From assembly GCA_945861625.1 (NCBI GenBank), contig CAMAVI010000001.1, positions 1 to 64,000 on the forward strand: 64,000 nucleotides of DNA, given 5' to 3'. How positions within the stretch are numbered: the first letter of the stretch is position 1; every line of letters begins with the position of its first letter. This document shows positions 58,326-64,000 of this stretch, piece by piece. The stretch comes from Candidatus Sulfopaludibacter sp. SbA3 (GTDB lineage: Bacteria > Acidobacteriota > Terriglobia > Bryobacterales > Bryobacteraceae). The notes under the pieces were generated by a model. The model was not told where the DNA came from, did no database searches, and worked only from the letters and a program-made list of their open reading frames with translations. The translations under genes were made by a program, and so were the position numbers.

Positions 58326-58655
58326 CTATTCGTAAGGGATGTCCACTTCGGCGTAGCTACCAGGGATTGCGGTGTTCACGGCCAAGACCACCTGACCGAT
58401 GTGAGATTTGATTACGCTCCAGCGGCCTTTTCCGAGGACAACGATGGCGATATTCCGGCCCGCAAGATTTTTTTGGTAACCGATGTTCTTGTCAGTCGTC
58501 ACCAGGACTTCAAAGCCCGCGGCTTCCGCTTGGGCTAACAATTCTCCGTTTTCTAGTTCCGCCCAACCACGGGAGCGGGCTTCGGTAACCGTGTGTTGGT
58601 CGATCAGAAAACGAGCCAGAGTACGTGGCGTACCGTTATCGAATAGAACCAGCAT
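58326..58655 (-). CDS. DUF5615-family PIN-like toxin
   Basis: A 109-residue PIN-like protein. The N-terminal strand and acid (MLVLFDNGTPRTLARFL) and ELLAQAEAAGFEVLVTTDKNIGYQ, with the conserved TTDK, match DUF5615 proteins, the toxin partners of DUF433 antitoxins (VapC45-like group), expected to cut RNA. The ATG directly follows the antitoxin stop with no gap. Upstream DUF433 gene and flanking repeats support a mobile toxin-antitoxin module. Confidence 0.85.
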   Translation of the reverse strand: MLVLFDNGTPRTLARFLIDQHTVTEARSRGWAELENGELLAQAEAAGFEVLVTTDKNIGYQKNLAGRNIAIVVLGKGRWSVIKSHIGQVVLAVNTAIPGSYAEVDIPYE

Positions 58656-58889
58656 CTACCGATGGGTTGCGACAGGCGCCTCGGCACTGCGCGCCGCAAA
58701 TCGCAACACGGCCTCAACCTGCTCACGAGTGACGCCGAATTCCTGGGTGAGTTCTTCGATGGTCATATCCTGAAGGTTCTCGAAAACCGCCGAAACGGGC
58801 GTGCGTGTCCCGCGAAATACCACCGCGCCGCTGCGCTTCCCGGGAACGCTCTCCACGGCGGAGCATAGCGACCAATCCAAGCTTGCCAT
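58656..58889 (-). CDS. DUF433-family antitoxin
   Basis: A 77-residue antitoxin starting at ATG 58889 with GGGAGG 8 nt upstream. A helix-turn-helix pattern is visible: VVFRGTRTPVSAVFENLQDM, then TIEELTQEFGVTREQVEAVL, the standard DUF433 layout. It should neutralise the adjacent DUF5615 toxin and repress the operon. A perfect 10-bp inverted repeat (58921-58930 with 58978-58987) lies upstream and may be part of the operator. Confidence 0.85.
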   Translation of the reverse strand: MASLDWSLCSAVESVPGKRSGAVVFRGTRTPVSAVFENLQDMTIEELTQEFGVTREQVEAVLRFAARSAEAPVATHR

Positions 58890-58920
58890 AAGAGAAACCT
58901 CCCTTCTTAGAGTACATGCA

Positions 58921-58987
58921 CAACCTGAACAGTGGCGCGGGTTGGGGATCGTCACTGGCGATCGTACTTGTTCCAGAGTTCAGGTTG
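58921..58987. promoter_or_regulatory. 10-bp inverted repeat upstream of the DUF433 antitoxin
   Basis: CAACCTGAAC (58921-58930) and GTTCAGGTTG (58978-58987) are perfect inverted copies separated by 47 nt, 32-98 nt upstream of the antitoxin ATG. Two-site operator binding with looping, or a transposition end, are both possible; there is no direct evidence for either. Confidence 0.35.
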
Positions 58988-59042
58988 AATGGCCGAGTCA
59001 TACGCTGAACGGACCACCGTGTGCGGGATTTCCGCCCCGCGC

Positions 59043-59101
59043 GCTTACGCGGCCTTCTGCTCGACGAGTTGCGAATCCAGCTTGGCGACGCGGACGCCCC
59101 A
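59043..59101. repeat. 59-bp direct repeat, copy 2 (intact desaturase 3' end)
   Basis: The second copy of the repeat at 58224-58282. It is the genuine 3' end of the desaturase gene, including its TAA at 59045-59047. The single mismatch is Gly-to-Ala class (CTCGG versus CTCGA on the plus strand). The copies start 819 bp apart. Confidence 0.9.
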
Positions 59102-59896
59102 AACCAATCCCACGGCGCGGAGCAGTTTCAGGGTGATCCAGGAGATGTCGAACTCCCACCAGGCGAGGCCGTGGCGAGCGGAAGTTTGATGCGCGTGGTG
59201 GTTGTTGTGCCAGCCTTCGCCGAAAGTCAGCACGCCCAGGATGAAGCTGTTGCGCGAGTCGTCCTCGGTGTCAAAGCGGCGGCGCCCGAACATGTGGGTG
59301 GCGGAGTTGATCAGCCACGTCACGTGCAATCCGTAGGTGATGCGCAGGCAGAAGCCCCACAGAAACATGGGCCAGCCGCCGAAAGCGAACAGCAGTACGC
59401 CGGTCAGGGTCACGGGAACCCAGTGATACGAGTTCAGCCACCAGTAGAACTTGTGCTTGGCCAGGTCCGGAGCGTACTTCGCCATAAACTTGCTGTCACT
59501 GTGGTGCGTTTCGCCGAAGATAATCCAACCCATGTGCGCCCAGAATCCGCCTTGCAGGCGCGGGGAATGCGGGTCGCCCGGTTGGTCGGATTTGGTGTGA
59601 TGAATGCGGTGCGTACCCACCCAGAACATCGGGCCGCCTTCCAGAGTGAGCGTGCCGCACACGGCCAGGAAGTATTGCATCCACAGAGGGCATTGGTAGG
59701 ACTGGTGCGTGTGCAGCCGGTGATAGCCGAGGCTGATGCCCCAACCCACGGCCACCCAGTGCAGCGCCAATGCCACCCAAAAGGCCGGCCAAGTGAAGTT
59801 GAAGAAGGCCGCGATCGCTCCAATGTGAAGAAAAATAAGGACGATAGTGGTGGAATTGATCTTCCGGCCGTTAGGGAGGGGGATAGGCGTGCTCAC
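59045..59896 (-). CDS. Membrane fatty acid desaturase (acyl-CoA/acyl-lipid delta-9 type)
   Basis: Integral-membrane di-iron desaturase of about 283 residues that inserts a double bond into saturated acyl chains. The three His boxes are present: HRLHTH, HRIHH and HNNHH, between four hydrophobic segments (VLIFLHIGAIAAFFNFTW, PAFWVALALHWVAVG, WVPVTLTGVLLFAFGG). GTG 59896 is chosen because GGAG lies 8 nt upstream; TTG 59938 is an in-frame alternative. It likely adjusts membrane fluidity. Its 3' end is duplicated at 58224-58282. Confidence 0.93.
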   Translation of the reverse strand: MSTPIPLPNGRKINSTTIVLIFLHIGAIAAFFNFTWPAFWVALALHWVAVGWGISLGYHRLHTHQSYQCPLWMQYFLAVCGTLTLEGGPMFWVGTHRIHHTKSDQPGDPHSPRLQGGFWAHMGWIIFGETHHSDSKFMAKYAPDLAKHKFYWWLNSYHWVPVTLTGVLLFAFGGWPMFLWGFCLRITYGLHVTWLINSATHMFGRRRFDTEDDSRNSFILGVLTFGEGWHNNHHAHQTSARHGLAWWEFDISWITLKLLRAVGLVWGVRVAKLDSQLVEQKAA

Positions 59897-59986
59897 GTTT
59901 TCTCCAAAGTCAAGCGTACCTGAGAACCGGCGCACCAATTGTAAGAGTTGTGTAATATCGGGCTTGCTTTCAGGTGGATACGTAGA

Positions 59987-60925
59987 CTATTTGTCCCCAA
60001 TCGCCAGCAGCGTCTCGAAATGTGGCGACTCGGCTTCGCGGTGGACGACGGAAGTTTCCGTGTTCTTGAAGCCCGCCTCGCGCAGGTAGCGGCCGACTTC
60101 GACTTCGGTGAAGCCCAGCCACACGTCGGCGTAGAGTTCGCGGGCCTCGGCGTAGGCGTGCCGTAGCAAATCCAGCACAACGATGCGGCCACCGGGCTTT
60201 AGGATACGGTGGGCTTCGGTGACAGCTTGCTCCGGGTGTTGGGCGTGATGCAGCGCCTGGCTGAAGAAGGCCAGGTCCACGGTCGCGCTGCGGATGGGGA
60301 TGTCTTCGATATCGCCGAAGCGGTATTCCAGGTTCGTCACGCCGTGTTTGCGCGCCAGCTCCGTACCGTATTCGACCATTTTTTCAGAATTGTCGATGGC
60401 GATGACCTTCTTGGCCCGGCGGGCCAGGAGCTGCGAGAACGTACCTTCGCCCGCGCCCAGATCGGCGACGATCATCGGCGGCATCAAGGTGAGCAGAGTT
60501 TCCGCCAGTCCTTCCCACGACCGCCCCGGCACATACTGCCGGCCGAACTTGCCGGCCAGTTCGTCGAAGTACGCGCGGACTTTATCCTGGCGGCGGCGCA
60601 TGATCAGATGCAGGGCTTCGGCGTCGTGCTCGGTTTCGGGGACTTCCGCGGCGGCGCCCTGCAGCACACTCATCAGTTGTTCGAAGGCTTTGGCTTCGGC
60701 CGGACGCGGGGCGCGGAGGCGATAGAGGATGCTCTTGCCGCTGCGCCGGTCTTCGACCAAACCCGCGCTCTTTAGTTGCGCCAAGAGTGTCGATATGCGG
60801 CTTTGGCGCATATTCAGGATCTGCTGCAGCTCGGCGACGGAGATTTCCTCCTTCGCCACCAGCAGCACAATACGCAACCGGCCGGGGTCGGCGAGCAGGC
60901 GAAGATTTTGCAGGATTGACGCCAC
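59987..60925 (-). CDS. ArsR-type regulator fused to a SAM-dependent methyltransferase
   Basis: A 312-residue protein with an N-terminal ArsR winged helix (about 1-75; SVAELQQILNMRQSRISTLLAQL) and a C-terminal class I methyltransferase (about 140-290) with the SAM loop MIVADLGAGEGTFSQLLA, VIAIDNSEKM and LKPGGRIVVLDLL. It is divergent from ahcY-metK with 59 bp between starts, so it may sense SAM or SAH through the methyltransferase fold and control the SAM cycle. This role is inferred from the fusion and the position. It lacks the metal-binding Cys of arsenic sensors. Confidence 0.87.
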   Translation of the reverse strand: MASILQNLRLLADPGRLRIVLLVAKEEISVAELQQILNMRQSRISTLLAQLKSAGLVEDRRSGKSILYRLRAPRPAEAKAFEQLMSVLQGAAAEVPETEHDAEALHLIMRRRQDKVRAYFDELAGKFGRQYVPGRSWEGLAETLLTLMPPMIVADLGAGEGTFSQLLARRAKKVIAIDNSEKMVEYGTELARKHGVTNLEYRFGDIEDIPIRSATVDLAFFSQALHHAQHPEQAVTEAHRILKPGGRIVVLDLLRHAYAEARELYADVWLGFTEVEVGRYLREAGFKNTETSVVHREAESPHFETLLAIGDK

Positions 60926-60945
60926 GGTGGGTCCTGATTTAATAT
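60916..60945 (+). promoter_or_regulatory. Promoter of ahcY-metK
   Basis: TTGACG (60916-60921), an 18-bp spacer, then TAATAT (60940-60945), giving transcription toward ahcY (ATG 60985). It overlaps the start of the divergent regulator gene and the candidate operator. Confidence 0.55.
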
Positions 60946-60972
60946 ATCAACATATCCAGATTGGTAGATATA
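60943..60972. promoter_or_regulatory. Candidate operator of the ArsR-methyltransferase fusion
   Basis: TATATCAAC (60943-60951) and GTAGATATA (60964-60972) are inverted copies matching in 8 of 9 positions. The AT-rich palindrome overlaps the -10 of the ahcY promoter and is 12 bp before ATG 60985, so a repressor here would block ahcY-metK and probably its own gene. Confidence 0.5.
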
Positions 60973-60984
60973 AGAGGGAGGCAA

Positions 60985-62412
60985 ATGAGTATCGCTACTG
61001 AAAATATTGCCGCTACGTACAAAGTCGCCGACATGAGCTTGGCCGAGTGGGGCCGCAAAGAGATTTCCATCGCCGAGCAGGAAATGCCCGGCTTGATGTC
61101 GATTCGTGGAAAATATGCCGTGGGCAAGCCGCTCCAGGGCGTGCGCGTCACCGGCTCGCTGCACATGACCATTCAGACGGCGGTGCTGATTGAGACGCTG
61201 GCGGATCTGGGTGCGTCGGTGCGTTGGGCGAGTTGCAACATCTTTTCCACCCAGGATCATGCCGCCGCCGCGATCGCTGCCACCGGAGTTCCGGTGTTTG
61301 CCTGGAAAGGCGAGACGCTGGAAGAATATTGGTGGTGCACGTATCAGGCGATCAGCCATCCCGGCGGCAAGGGTCCCGAGTTGGTGGTCGACGACGGCGG
61401 CGATGTGACGCTGCTGATCCACAAAGGCTACGAACTGGAGAACGGCAGCGACTGGGTGAACACGCCTTCTGAAAGCCACGAAGAGAAGGTCATCAAGGAC
61501 CTCCTCAAGCAGGTTCACAAGGAGAATCCCAACCATTGGCGGACGCTGGTGAAGGACTGGCGCGGCGTGTCCGAGGAAACTACAACCGGCGTGCACCGTT
61601 TGTACAAGATGCAGGAAGAAGGCAAGCTCCTGGTACCGGCGATCAACGTGAACGACTCGGTGACGAAGTCCAAGTTTGACAACTTGTATGGGTGCCGCGA
61701 GTCGCTTGCGGATGGCATCAAGCGTGCCACCGACGTGATGGTGGCGGGCAAGGTGGCCGTCATCTGCGGTTACGGCGATGTGGGTAAAGGCTCGGCGCAC
61801 TCGCTGCGCGGCATGGGCGCACGCGTGGTGGTCACCGAGATCGATCCGATCAACGCGTTGCAGGCCGCGATGGAAGGGTTCGAAGTTACCACGGTCGAAG
61901 ACACACTGGGCCGCGGCGATATTTATGTAACGACCACGGGTAATGTCGACATCATTACGCTGGAGCATATGTCGCGCATGAAGGATCAGGCCATCGTCTG
62001 CAACATCGGCCACTTCGACAACGAAATTCAGGTCGACCCGCTAAACCAGGCTCCCGGTGTGAAGAAGACCAACATCAAGCCGCAGGTGGACATGTACACG
62101 TTCCCCGGCGGCCGCAGCATCTTCCTGCTGGCCGAAGGACGCCTGGTGAACCTGGGCTGCGCCACCGGCCACCCCAGCTTCGTCATGAGCAACAGCTTCA
62201 GCAACCAGACGCTGGCGCAGTTGGACCTGTGGAAGAACAAGGACACGTATAAAGTGGGTGTCTATACGCTTTCGAAAAAACTGGACGAAGAAGTCGCCCG
62301 GTTGCATTTGGAAAAGATCGGCGTGAAACTGACCACGCTGAGCAAGAAACAGGCCGACTACCTGGGCGTGCCCGTGGAAGGCCCCTACAAGCCGGATCAT
62401 TATCGGTACTAA
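60985..62412 (+). CDS. ahcY: S-adenosylhomocysteine hydrolase
   Basis: Hydrolyses SAH to adenosine and homocysteine and so relieves inhibition of methyltransferases. The 475-residue protein has [38 protein letters not shown] and the NAD-binding [19 protein letters not shown], with [17 protein letters not shown] and [12 protein letters not shown]. The C-terminal DHYRY is the conserved end. ATG 60985 has AGAGGGAGG just upstream; an open frame to 60961 is not used. metK follows 12 bp downstream, so SAM recycling and synthesis are co-expressed. Confidence 0.97.
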   Translation: MSIATENIAATYKVADMSLAEWGRKEISIAEQEMPGLMSIRGKYAVGKPLQGVRVTGSLHMTIQTAVLIETLADLGASVRWASCNIFSTQDHAAAAIAATGVPVFAWKGETLEEYWWCTYQAISHPGGKGPELVVDDGGDVTLLIHKGYELENGSDWVNTPSESHEEKVIKDLLKQVHKENPNHWRTLVKDWRGVSEETTTGVHRLYKMQEEGKLLVPAINVNDSVTKSKFDNLYGCRESLADGIKRATDVMVAGKVAVICGYGDVGKGSAHSLRGMGARVVVTEIDPINALQAAMEGFEVTTVEDTLGRGDIYVTTTGNVDIITLEHMSRMKDQAIVCNIGHFDNEIQVDPLNQAPGVKKTNIKPQVDMYTFPGGRSIFLLAEGRLVNLGCATGHPSFVMSNSFSNQTLAQLDLWKNKDTYKVGVYTLSKKLDEEVARLHLEKIGVKLTTLSKKQADYLGVPVEGPYKPDHYRY

Positions 62413-62424
62413 AGAGGAATATTC

Positions 62425-63591
62425 ATGGCAGATAAAATGCGACACATTTTCACGTCCGAATCGGTGAGCGAAGGCCACCCGGATAAGATGGCGGATCAGA
62501 TTTCCGACGCCGTGCTGGACGCGGTGCTGAAAGACGATCCCAATGGCCGCGTGGCCTGCGAAGTGCTGGTCACCACCGGCATTTGCGTGGTGGCGGGCGA
62601 AATCACCACAACCACGTATGTGGACGTGCCGAAGCTGGCGCGCGAAGTCATTAATGACATCGGATTCAACGACGCCCGCATGGGTTTCGACGCCAAAACT
62701 TGCGGAATCCTCAATACGATTCAGAGCCAATCCCCGGATATCGCCATGGGCGTGGATACCGGCGGCGCCGGCGATCAGGGCTTGATGTTCGGCTACGCCT
62801 GCGACGAAACGCCGGAACTAATGCCGCTGCCGATTATGCTGGCGCACAAGCTGGTCCGCCAGCAGAGCGACGTCCGCCGCGATGGCAAGCTGGTGTACCT
62901 GCGGCCCGACGCCAAGAGCCAGGTCAGCGTGGAGTACTCGGGCGGCCAGCCGGTGCGCATCGATGCGGTGGTCTTATCGACGCAGCACGATGACGATGTC
63001 AGCACCGAGCAGCTTCGCGCGGACGTGAAGAAGTACATCATCGATCCCATCGTGGGCGGCAGCATGGTCGATTCGCAGACCAAGTATCACATCAACCCCA
63101 CTGGGCGTTTTGTGATCGGCGGTCCGCATGGCGATACCGGTCTGACCGGACGCAAGATCATCGTCGACACCTACGGCGGCATGGGCCGTCACGGCGGCGG
63201 CGCTTTCTCGGGTAAGGATCCGACGAAGGTGGACCGCTCGGCGTGCTACATGGCGCGTTACGTGGCCAAGAACCTGGTTGCGGCCGGCCTTGCTCAGCGC
63301 TGCGAAGTGCAGTTGGCTTACGCGATCGGCGTGGCCGAACCCGTGTCGGTTATGGTCGACGCGTTCGGCACCGGCACGGTTCCCGAAGAGCGCATGGTGG
63401 AAATTGTCCGCGCGACCTTCAATCTGACGCCCAAGGGCATGATCGAAACGTTGAAGCTGCGCCGCCCGATCTACCGTAAGACCGCGGCGTACGGACACTT
63501 CGGCCGCACCGAAGAGACCTTTACGTGGGAAGCCACCGACAAGGCCAAGGCAATCAAGGAAGCCGCGCACGCCACGGCGGCGGCGCGCTAA
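62425..63591 (+). CDS. metK: S-adenosylmethionine synthetase
   Basis: Makes SAM from methionine and ATP; cytoplasmic tetramer. The 388-residue product has [20 protein letters not shown] at the N-terminus, [20 protein letters not shown], and [19 protein letters not shown], all family motifs. AAAGAGGAA is a ribosome-binding site before ATG 62425. It is the last gene of the ahcY operon and is followed by a strong terminator. Confidence 0.97.
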   Translation: MADKMRHIFTSESVSEGHPDKMADQISDAVLDAVLKDDPNGRVACEVLVTTGICVVAGEITTTTYVDVPKLAREVINDIGFNDARMGFDAKTCGILNTIQSQSPDIAMGVDTGGAGDQGLMFGYACDETPELMPLPIMLAHKLVRQQSDVRRDGKLVYLRPDAKSQVSVEYSGGQPVRIDAVVLSTQHDDDVSTEQLRADVKKYIIDPIVGGSMVDSQTKYHINPTGRFVIGGPHGDTGLTGRKIIVDTYGGMGRHGGGAFSGKDPTKVDRSACYMARYVAKNLVAAGLAQRCEVQLAYAIGVAEPVSVMVDAFGTGTVPEERMVEIVRATFNLTPKGMIETLKLRRPIYRKTAAYGHFGRTEETFTWEATDKAKAIKEAAHATAAAR

Positions 63592-63623
63592 GCTCTCCAG
63601 CGTAGCCGTTCAACTTCACTTGC

Positions 63624-63656
63624 AAAACAGCCACTCGAAAGGGTGGCTGTTTTCTG
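63624..63656 (+). terminator. Rho-independent terminator after metK
   Basis: AAAACAGCCAC (63624-63634), loop TCGAAAGG, GTGGCTGTTTT (63643-63653): perfect 11-bp stem followed by T-rich sequence. An A tract on the other side makes it potentially bidirectional. Confidence 0.9.
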
Positions 63657-63684
63657 TTTGAGCGACACTTGCGTGAAAGGGCAG

Positions 63685-63690
63685 TACAAT
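63685..63690 (+). promoter_or_regulatory. -10 element of hicAB
   Basis: TACAAT (63685-63690), seven bases before GTG 63698. Transcription would start at or next to the start codon, suggesting a leaderless hicA message. No clear -35. Confidence 0.45.
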
Positions 63691-63697
63691 CAGGATA

Positions 63698-63892
63698 GTG
63701 AAGGTCAAGGACCTGATCCGTATGGTCGAATCCGACGGCTGGAAACATGTTCGAACCACGGGAAGCCACCGGCATTTCAAGCACCCGAGCAAGCCGAGCG
63801 TGGTGACGATTCCAGGCCGTATGGGCGACGACGTGCCGATTGGAACCATGAAATCGATTCTTCGGGCTGCTGGTCTGGGAGACAAGAAATGA
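63698..63892 (+). CDS. hicA: HicA-family toxin
   Basis: A 64-residue mRNA interferase of the HicA family. The double-stranded RNA-binding-like fold has the catalytic His24 in RTTGSHRHFKHP, preceded by the typical start KVKDLIRMVESDGWK. It degrades mRNAs until bound by HicB. It starts at GTG 63698, and its TGA overlaps the ATG of hicB (ATGA). The gene order toxin-antitoxin is normal for HicAB. Confidence 0.9.
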   Translation: MKVKDLIRMVESDGWKHVRTTGSHRHFKHPSKPSVVTIPGRMGDDVPIGTMKSILRAAGLGDKK

Positions 63893-64000
63893 ACACCAAG
63901 TATGCGGTTATCTTCGAGCGCGCCGAGAACAACTGGGCCGCCTACGTTCCGGATCTTCCAGGTTGTATCACCACCGGAAGGACGCTCGAAGAGACCAAAG
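63889..64000 (+). CDS. hicB: HicB-family antitoxin, 5' part only
   Basis: Partial: 37 codons to the window edge. The sequence (MNTKYAVIFERAENNWAAYV, then PDLPGCITTGRTLEETK) matches the N-terminal partially degraded RNase H fold of HicB, which neutralises HicA. It overlaps hicA by 4 nt. The C-terminal DNA-binding region lies beyond the window. Confidence 0.9.
   Translation, partial: MNTKYAVIFERAENNWAAYVPDLPGCITTGRTLEETK

Overview
The window reads as a chromosomal segment of a GC-rich, Gram-negative, aerobic heterotroph, most likely an Acidobacteriota of the Solibacteres/Bryobacterales type. The evidence is the mix of families: two Oar-like receptors with a carboxypeptidase-regulatory N-terminus, an S46 dipeptidyl-peptidase, a large OmpR-type winged-helix/AAA/TPR regulator, many small secreted proteins of unknown function, a GTP-type PEP carboxykinase, ctaA, and several toxin-antitoxin pairs. 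The taxonomic call is inference. There is no rRNA, CRISPR array, insertion sequence or prophage; the one tRNA is tRNA-Ser(GGA).

Layout. 0-7.5 kb: MFS permease, queG overlapping a glycogen debranching enzyme, deoC overlapping a secreted CBM9-like protein, and a DksA-type zinc-finger protein. 7.5-11.6 kb: tRNA-Ser, a secreted protein divergent from the S46 peptidase, an amber-interrupted gene, and a VapBC-type module. 11.7-22.3 kb: rbfA, hemE, hemY, secreted and TPR proteins, an Oar-like receptor and a double U32 protein. 22.3-28.3 kb: methyltransferase, FadB/J-type enzyme, flavodoxin-like protein, pirin and secreted proteins. 28.4-36.2 kb: the AAA/TPR regulator, a receptor gene broken by an amber codon, and an Fsr-like MFS permease. 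36.2-46 kb: hybrid histidine kinase divergent from an NtrC-type regulator, type III polyketide synthase, FAD oxidoreductase, PepSY protein, cupin, miaE, amidase, and a GIY-YIG gene broken by an ochre codon. 46-57.5 kb: pckG, a c-type cytochrome, ctaA, an EAL phosphodiesterase, a cobalamin riboswitch with its outer-membrane receptor, sodC, a two-component pair, a DinB-like protein and a large membrane protein. 57.5-64 kb: a DUF433/DUF5615 toxin-antitoxin pair between two copies of a 59-bp repeat, a fatty acid desaturase, an ArsR-methyltransferase fusion divergent from ahcY-metK, and hicAB at the edge.

Themes. (1) Three genes are each interrupted by one in-frame nonsense codon and are otherwise intact: amber at 10711 and 32239, ochre at 45749. 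The ochre falls on the Tyr of the GIY motif. (2) Several genes have a -10-like hexamer ending only 4-7 nt before the start codon, which suggests leaderless mRNAs. (3) The S-adenosylmethionine cycle (ahcY-metK) has its own divergent regulator and a candidate operator. (4) A compact type III polyketide synthase/oxidoreductase pair may make an alkylresorcinol- or pyrone-like lipid. I found no single system that I can claim is new; the best leads are the repeat-flanked toxin-antitoxin island, the nonsense-interrupted genes and the polyketide cluster.
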